Source: Aquatica leii (taxonomy: Eukaryota > Arthropoda > Insecta > Coleoptera > Lampyridae). From it: a stretch of DNA of 64,000 bases. Shown here piece after piece: positions 57,831 to 64,000 of the stretch; position 1 is the first letter of the stretch, and every line of letters begins with the position of its first letter. Location of the stretch: NCBI GenBank assembly GCA_035610365.1, contig CM069435.1:69561389-69625388 (forward strand), read 5' to 3'. The position numbers were made by a program, and so were the translations under genes. The notes below the pieces were generated by a model. The model was not told the origin of the DNA. It did not search any database and saw only the letters and a program-made list of their open reading frames with translations.

Positions 57831-60800
57831 TCTGATCTAGCCTCCTTACATTATTTTTTGTTTATAAAGTTAAAAAAATGGCTAGGTAGTAAACGATTTA
57901 TCAATAATTAAGAGGTTAATTGCGATTCATTGCTATTTTTAAGAAGCTCAACGATTCTCAATATAAACAAGGTATTCGACCTATTGAACTTTGTTGAGAA
58001 AAGTGTATCGACCTAAAAGACATAACTATGTAGAATAATAGATATTTTGTTTCAAATTTGTTGTGTTTTCATTGTTAGATCCGGTAGTTTTGAGACTACC
58101 CTCGTAGATTAAATTTAAAAAAGACAAAAATTCTTAAAATATTTCATACAGACTTATTTAATTATAAATTTTGTTTAAAATATGTTGTTTTACTTAGACA
58201 AACTAGTCCATAAATCATAAAAGCAAAAACAAAAAATTACAATTTTTGTTGGTATTTCATTTTATTAGTTTAGTATTAGTTTAGTTTAGACCGCATGAGA
58301 GTCATTCTGTCACAATTTTTAATTTAAAATGTAACCAATCGCAACCATAATATCAATGGTTAAAAAAATGGATGCTTTTCTACATATATTGTCTATAACA
58401 ATTACTGAAAAACGCGATAAACAAAAGCATAAAGGTGTAACTTAAAAGTACTTAGTGTATTAAGCACTTAGAACAAACGCTAAAAACCAGTGTTAGGATG
58501 TTAGAATGGGTTGTAAACTAAACCAAAAAAACATAGACGAAACGATTACACATTGCACTAAATGAAATATCGTAGTTATTCAAACCAGAGAAGCAGAGTC
58601 CAGAGAAAGAAAGAGAAACAAGCAAAGTTTATGTAAACAGACAAAACAGCAATTATACATTTTACACCAATTTTAAATTTAAAAAAAATCACTGTCATAT
58701 TTGTAGTTGTATTTGTCTTATGTTTTTATTTTTATCAGACATGGTTATATGGCGTTTTGCACAATACGCAAAATCTTTGATTTCATAGAAATCAGCATTT
58801 AAAAAAGGATCCGTACATGTATGTAGTATTTATAAATTTTTTTTTCTGGTTTAAATAATTTTAATATTTAATTTTTGCTACCTGTTATGTTTAAATAATT
58901 ACTAATAATTACGTTATGCTGAAAAGGATATAAACCAAAATTGTTTACATACCAACCTATTATTCAACTTTCAGGATTACGTAAAAGAACACCTCGAACA
59001 ACCCTTTACTGATTAACTTTCCTATAATCAAATTGGAAGCTACATTATTGCAAGCCATTAATTTCCTCCTATCAACCCAATGGCAGAACGGACATGTATC
59101 TGCCAACGCAGTGATTCCTTAATTTTAAAATCAATTTCTTATCAACCTTATTAATGCACTATTAGTGGTTAACGATAACAAACATTTAGAATAATATTTA
59201 TTTATACTCGTTTTTTAAATTTCTATAACAAAAATATTATAATTATAGATAATACAATTAATGCTCGATTGCAACGTTTAATTACTGTACCAACTATTCT
59301 TATAAAAATGTTTTTACAGTAATTAAGTGTTACTTAGCACTAATAAGTATAACTTAACAATAAAGGTGTAGTTAAACATTTATCGAACCCAATCTTAAAC
59401 GTGCCTATGACGATGTTAAAAACAAAATAGTTATATAAAATACATTTAATTAAGTAGAATTTAATTTAAAAAAAACAATTTAAAAGACGTACGTAATTAT
59501 TCAAATAAATAGTTTGAAGGCATTTTTTGCTGCGACGCTTTGTTAAACTTTTTCTACTTTATAAAGATGAATGACTTTAAACTAAACATATAACATATGA
59601 TGTTAATTAGCCATGGAATATATATCTCTTTCAAGATCAATTTCATAATCATCATAAAAAGTGACGTTCAACTGTCAACCGACTCGTATGTTATAACACT
59701 TACAGCAGGTGTTAGCAATTCAAGCTTTTATGAAACATTGAGACCCAAGCATCCGTTTCCAAAAAAAAACACTTAAAAAACTGAAGTGCACCACTTAGTT
59801 AATCATGTGCTAGATCTTTTTTAATAATATAACTAAGTAAATACACCAATTTTTTGTTTTTGTAAAAAAATAATACCTAATTTGATGGTATGTTCTTCTA
59901 ATTCAGAAGTAAAATATAAGCGTCTAAGAATCAATTTAAAAGTAGTAGTGCAAGATTGCAACATAGCTGGAGTTCATTAGCAAACTACATGGTTGGGCTG
60001 CCTGATAAATGCCAGTTTGTCTCTCATGATTTATGCGACCATGTGTATTGCAATTATACACTACTCGAAGATTTAATAAACAGAGTAATCGAGCCGTGAT
60101 TTATTAATTCTTCTTTAGCATTATTTTTATTTTCAACCAATTAATGATTTCTCCAGTTGAATTTTTTTAAATACCACCATCTCGAGTATGTTGTTGAAAA
60201 GTAATTGGGAAAAACTCAAGCGTATTAAAAGAATATAAATTTAAGCTTAAAAAGTACACCACTATGCCCTTTAAATGTATCTTTCAACATCAAAATAATT
60301 AATAATTACAACACCAGAATTTGTTGAACTATTCATGACAGCGAAAGTAATTTAATAAATCAAACCGTCAATTTCAATTGAAAATTGTTTTTCATAATGA
60401 TGTTTAATCTTTATGTAATAAATACTTGCTCTAATTGTAATTATATGAAATTTATTTAAACACACCTTAAGTAGAAATTTTTATTGCAACAAATAACTGC
60501 AGTTATCTTTATTAATGATTCCAAAACATTCAAATATTAATTCATGCTTTAGGTACTGTCAAGGACTTAAAAAGCAAACGCCAGTTGTGTAACACATATT
60601 GGATTTGTAGAATTATAACCATGTTCAGTATAGAACTATAAAATGATACTTTCCGGATACAAAATACTTGCAGTCTATCAATCAACAATTATACTAAGTA
60701 TTTTTAAATTTGCCAGTTATTTTACCAATTCAGAAATTATAAACCTTTAGGTTTATAGTAGCCATATAAATAAAACAAAAAAACTGTTTATGTAAGTATT

Positions 60801-61433
60801 TTAAAAAAGGTGTTAGTTCATTGGTAATTGTTAAAGATTAAATCCTTATCATACAATCAATCTTCTATAAATCATATAATTAAAACATATTATTAGGTAT
60901 TTTTTTATAGATGTAAATATTTAAAGAAAGTCATGCTATGCATCATCTGTGACAACAGCAAATTAAATATTAATTAATAATGTACCGCACCGAACATTAA
61001 CACTAGCATTTTTTTGTCAATAAGCATAGTGACGACCTATTTACCATTACAATCAGTCCTTATTTTATCAATACAATCGTTAAAATTTCTTATTTAACTG
61101 TGTCAAAAACAAAATTGTGTAACAATTACAAAATTGCATCAACGTAATAATTGCCAATTGCTGGATTATCTATGAATTTTTTTTTCTTCTTCAATATATG
61201 GCTAAACCAAAAAGTCAGAATTAGTTGTTTTAAATATTTTGTCCACTTTCGTATTTGGTTCCATCAAGAATTTAACAAACCAACAACAAATACTTTAACC
61301 AAAATCCAGTAAAGAGTGAAAAGGTGAAAACCATGCTACAAAATTAGAAAGATTAGAATCGGAATTATAAATGTACTTGCATACTCGAAAGAATAGTAAT
61401 CATAATTTCAATAGTTACACAGACCAATAGTGT
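57831..61433. other. AT-rich spacer, nothing recognised
   Basis: The longest featureless stretch. No homology, no repeats shared with the rest of the window. TTAA at 61434-61437 is the left target duplication of the piggyBac. Confidence 0.55.
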
Positions 61434-61437
61434 TTAA

Positions 61438-63642
61438 CCTTTCAGTACTAACATGATTTTTTTAACGTAAGTACTAACATCGGTCTGTCAGACTGTATGT
61501 TAATAAGAGCCAAAATATTTTAGAAAAGTATTCTTATTTAATTATTATAAAGATAAAAACAAAGTTATATAATATGCAAACAAAGATGAAGTTTTTTTTC
61601 ACAAAACAATAATAAAATTACTCAGTTTCAGCATTACTTTGCAAATTCACGCACTCGTTGCACATGGCGATAACATGCTCGAGGCATAAAAACTTTTTAC
61701 ACTTATTACACTTGTATTTGGTTTTTCGACTCTTCCTCGCGCTGCAGTCTTGACATCTTCCATGAGTTTTTTCTGGTTCTTCTGTTTGAACAATTTCTGG
61801 ACCCATATTACAAATTTCTCGAATACGCATCCTAGATAATCGTGGAACCTGTTGAACAGTAGTGCGTCGTTTTAGATGCTCCGAGAGTAACTGCATAGCA
61901 AGGTCTTCAAGAAACACTCTTCTCACAGAATTATCCTGCATTCTTGGCTTTGGATATTACAAATGTGTTTATGCCACCTACATCAATATACGATAAAAAT
62001 TACCATAGGCCACCTTCTCGTACCTCTTGCACAGCTGTATGGAACAGAGTTTGTCGACAACGTCTACCGCTTTTCGTGGCATTGTACAACTTAATTATTT
62101 CCGGTTTTGACGTCTCTGCGTCAATACTGTCGTCTTCGTGCATTGTTGAAAAAAGTAATACATTTTTTCCTTTTCTTGGTATATAAGATACTAAGGTACC
62201 ATTCTCGTGGAACCCAAACATACTTGATCCCTGTGGCCTGGTTTTTCCTTCTACGAATTCACGTGGTAATTCCCGCTTGTTTTTTCTTATCGTCCCTACC
62301 ACTGTTAGATTCTTTTGGAGCAAACTTTGACATAAGGGAATACTAGTAAACCAGTTGTCCATGGTTATGTTCCTTCCTGTGTTTTTGATGGGTTCGATTA
62401 ATCTTTCGACGACTGCTTTCGCACTATTATCAACTACTAAAGAGGCCTTCCGGTTGTTTGCAAGATATACTTCCATATTTGTGGTGTAAAATGTTTTAGC
62501 ATCTACCAAAGATATAATTTTGATACCATACTTATTTGGTTTGTTTCGTATATACTGACGGAAGTTACATCTACCTCGAAAGGCCGGAAGCATTTCATCT
62601 ACGGTGACGTATTCAGATGCTGTATAATTTTTCTTGCAGTTTGATAGAAATATTTCAAAGAAGTCTCGAATTGTGCCATTTTTATCTATTTTCAACCTAT
62701 CAGGTCTTGTCGCTTTTTGTTGTCAAATCTAAGATTCTCAGTAACAAATGAAAACGTTCTAAGGACATGGTAAGTCTAAATATTTCTATAGATGTCGCAT
62801 TGGTTTTCCACAAATCATCTGCATTAGAATGGTTAATTTTTCGGATAGCACATATATATAATAAACCCAACAGCGCCTTAATTTCTATTATATCAGTAGC
62901 AAAAGCAGACCGATAACTTTTATCATATTTTTGTGATGTAATGGACAAATTTGTGCATTCAACAAGTAATTCTAACATATCGTTAGTAAAAAAAAACATG
63001 ACCATATATCCAAAATGTTATTGGTCGCTTGTTGAGCAGGACCTTTTATGCCTGGTCTCTGTGTTATTATATTTTTTCGACGAACTCTGACTTGTTGTGA
63101 ACCTGGATGTTTATACCATTTTGTTGAACCATCTTTGCCAGTAAAGCAAGGTTCAATATATAGTTTTTTTGGTCTCTTAACGTGTGGTTCATAATCAATT
63201 TCCGTTTCTGAATCTATATCTTGTTCTGATTCAGAATCGCCTTCTCGTTCCTCTACTTTATCTTCCTCGTCAGAATCTTCTAGATCACTAATTTCAGGCG
63301 CACTATCACTTTCATTTTGTAATTCTTGCCACATTCTGTGAATGCGCTCCTGTTCTTTCTCGTAATTCATTTTAAATATTTTATTATTAAATTTTAGCAA
63401 TGAAACAACAAGTACAAAACACCTAATTAAAACCGTTATACTAATACTAACAACGGTCTGAGGGACGAATTACACAGAAAGCACAAACGAATTAAAAAAT
63501 GCTGTAGCCACGTCAAACACTTATGTGAAACTGATAGAAACTAAGCTAGCAAGAGCCGTAGATGCACTCGCGCACGCGTTTTCTTGTTAGAGGCAAATAA
63601 GTAGGGGTGCCGTCTGTGAGACCGTATGTTAGTACTGAAAGG
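61438..63642 (-). mobile_element. piggyBac element with perfect 17-bp inverted ends and TTAA duplication
   Basis: CCTTTCAGTACTAACAT at 61438-61454 is exactly inverted at 63626-63642, and TTAA flanks it at 61434-61437 and 63643-63646. Inside the ends, related subterminal words occur on both sides (CGGTCTGTCAGACTGTATGT at about 61483, CCGTCTGTGAGACCGTATGT at about 63610, and CGGTCTGAGGGAC near 63453), as is usual for piggyBac transposase binding. Total length 2205 bases. The perfect ends and few coding lesions mark it as the youngest insertion in the window. Confidence 0.95.
61618..63370 (-). pseudogene. piggyBac transposase, near full length, frameshifted
   Basis: Start chosen at MNYEKEQERIHRMW (63370); an upstream ATG at 63400 is in frame. 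The N terminus is acidic (EISDLEDSDEEDKVEEREGD). Then IKALLGLLYICAIRKINHSN (about 62890), ERFHLLLRILDL, YVTVDEMLPAFRGRCNFRQY (about 62612-62560, first D), NKYGIKIISLVDAKTFYTTN, NITMDNWFTSIPLCQSLLQK (about 62370, second D), and the third catalytic region near 62060, which reads GVDVVDK only in a shifted frame. The C-terminal cysteine-rich finger CQDCSARKSRKTKYKCNKCK then CLEHVIAMCNEC ends at 61618. At least four one-base lesions break it: an A/T run at 62988-62996, T5 at 62714-62718, near 62066, and around 61990. It would have excised and inserted at TTAA as a DDD nuclease. Confidence 0.92.
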
Positions 63643-63646
63643 TTAA

Positions 63647-64000
63647 GATATCCTCAAGAAGAATCTACTTTAAGGTACTGGACGCTAGAGAAGAAAATGT
63701 ACCTGGTCAGGTTATAAACAATATCAGATGGTAGAATTCAAGTGTCTACGGGTGATTTTTTTGCCATAATATTTCATTCTGAATAAAATAAAATTGTCTA
63801 CAATCTGAGCTTTCATCACACGCCGCAGACCCTAAAATAAACCGATTGATTGCATTTTGAAGAATCTCTCTTAGATTAGAAGTAAAATATCAGATACGCT
63901 ACTAGAAACAACCGAAAAAGACTTGCGGGAACTCCTAAAAACAGTACATACATATGTAGACTGGCTCAAAAAAGTAATTGAACAATTTTAAGCGCAACCT
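63647..64000. other. Right edge, nothing firm
   Basis: A short plus-strand open stretch at 63870-63990 (LETTEKDLRELLKTVHTYVD) looks helical and has a faint LINE-like flavour but is too short to assign. Confidence 0.3.

Noticed and set aside
62107-62346. Plus-strand open frame in the piggyBac
   Set aside because: Antisense shadow of the transposase.
63870-63990. Possible LINE fragment at the right edge
   Set aside because: Only about 38 codons with faint similarity to the region after YADD; not enough to support a call.
1-64000. CRISPR array, rRNA, bacterial operons or endogenous virus
   Set aside because: No regularly spaced direct repeats, no rRNA sequence, no tightly packed genes with ribosome binding sites, and no viral gene blocks were seen.

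Overview
This is AT-rich nuclear DNA from an insect-like animal, possibly a beetle. The order is an inference from the transposon mix and general feel and is weak. No complete host gene can be supported in the 64 kb. There is no operon structure, no rRNA, no CRISPR and no convincing intact tRNA. The window is a transposon graveyard: almost every translatable stretch is a decayed piece of a mobile element, separated by kilobases of AT-rich DNA with no recognisable content.

Left part (1-17.3 kb): a mariner-family DDE piece, a LINE reverse-transcriptase piece, a 5' Tc1-like half element, a reversed piggyBac remnant, a hAT 3' end, a reversed mariner with part of its catalytic domain missing, a tRNA-like fragment, short foldback hairpins, and a PIF/Harbinger transposase split by a foldback insertion that carries a hammerhead-ribozyme-like core. 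A reversed Penelope-like (PLE) tail follows. From 17.5 to 20.2 kb lies a long but decayed APE-type LINE lacking its YADD box. From 20.6 to 22.8 kb is a minus-strand pseudogene of a transposase-like family that I cannot assign to a superfamily.

Centre (25-36 kb): three consecutive hairpins, a Crypton-like tyrosine-recombinase pseudogene, scattered PLE pieces (GIY-YIG endonuclease, N-terminal part, reverse transcriptase), a second unassigned transposase-like relic, an unusually CpG-rich block, and a plus-strand piggyBac relic with palindromic end motifs.

Right part (40-64 kb): a Copia element with both short LTRs, a near-perfect palindrome holding another hammerhead-like core, a 3.09 kb hAT element with matching ends and an 8-bp target duplication that contains a nested mariner, and a short tandem repeat array hit by a pogo/Tigger element and a mariner (both with ends and TA duplications). 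The last element is a 2.2 kb piggyBac with perfect 17-bp inverted ends and TTAA duplications, which looks like the youngest insertion.

The coding pieces do not cooperate as a pathway. What the region records is the order of nested insertions and the ends of several families. All coordinates of decayed elements are approximate unless terminal repeats are stated.
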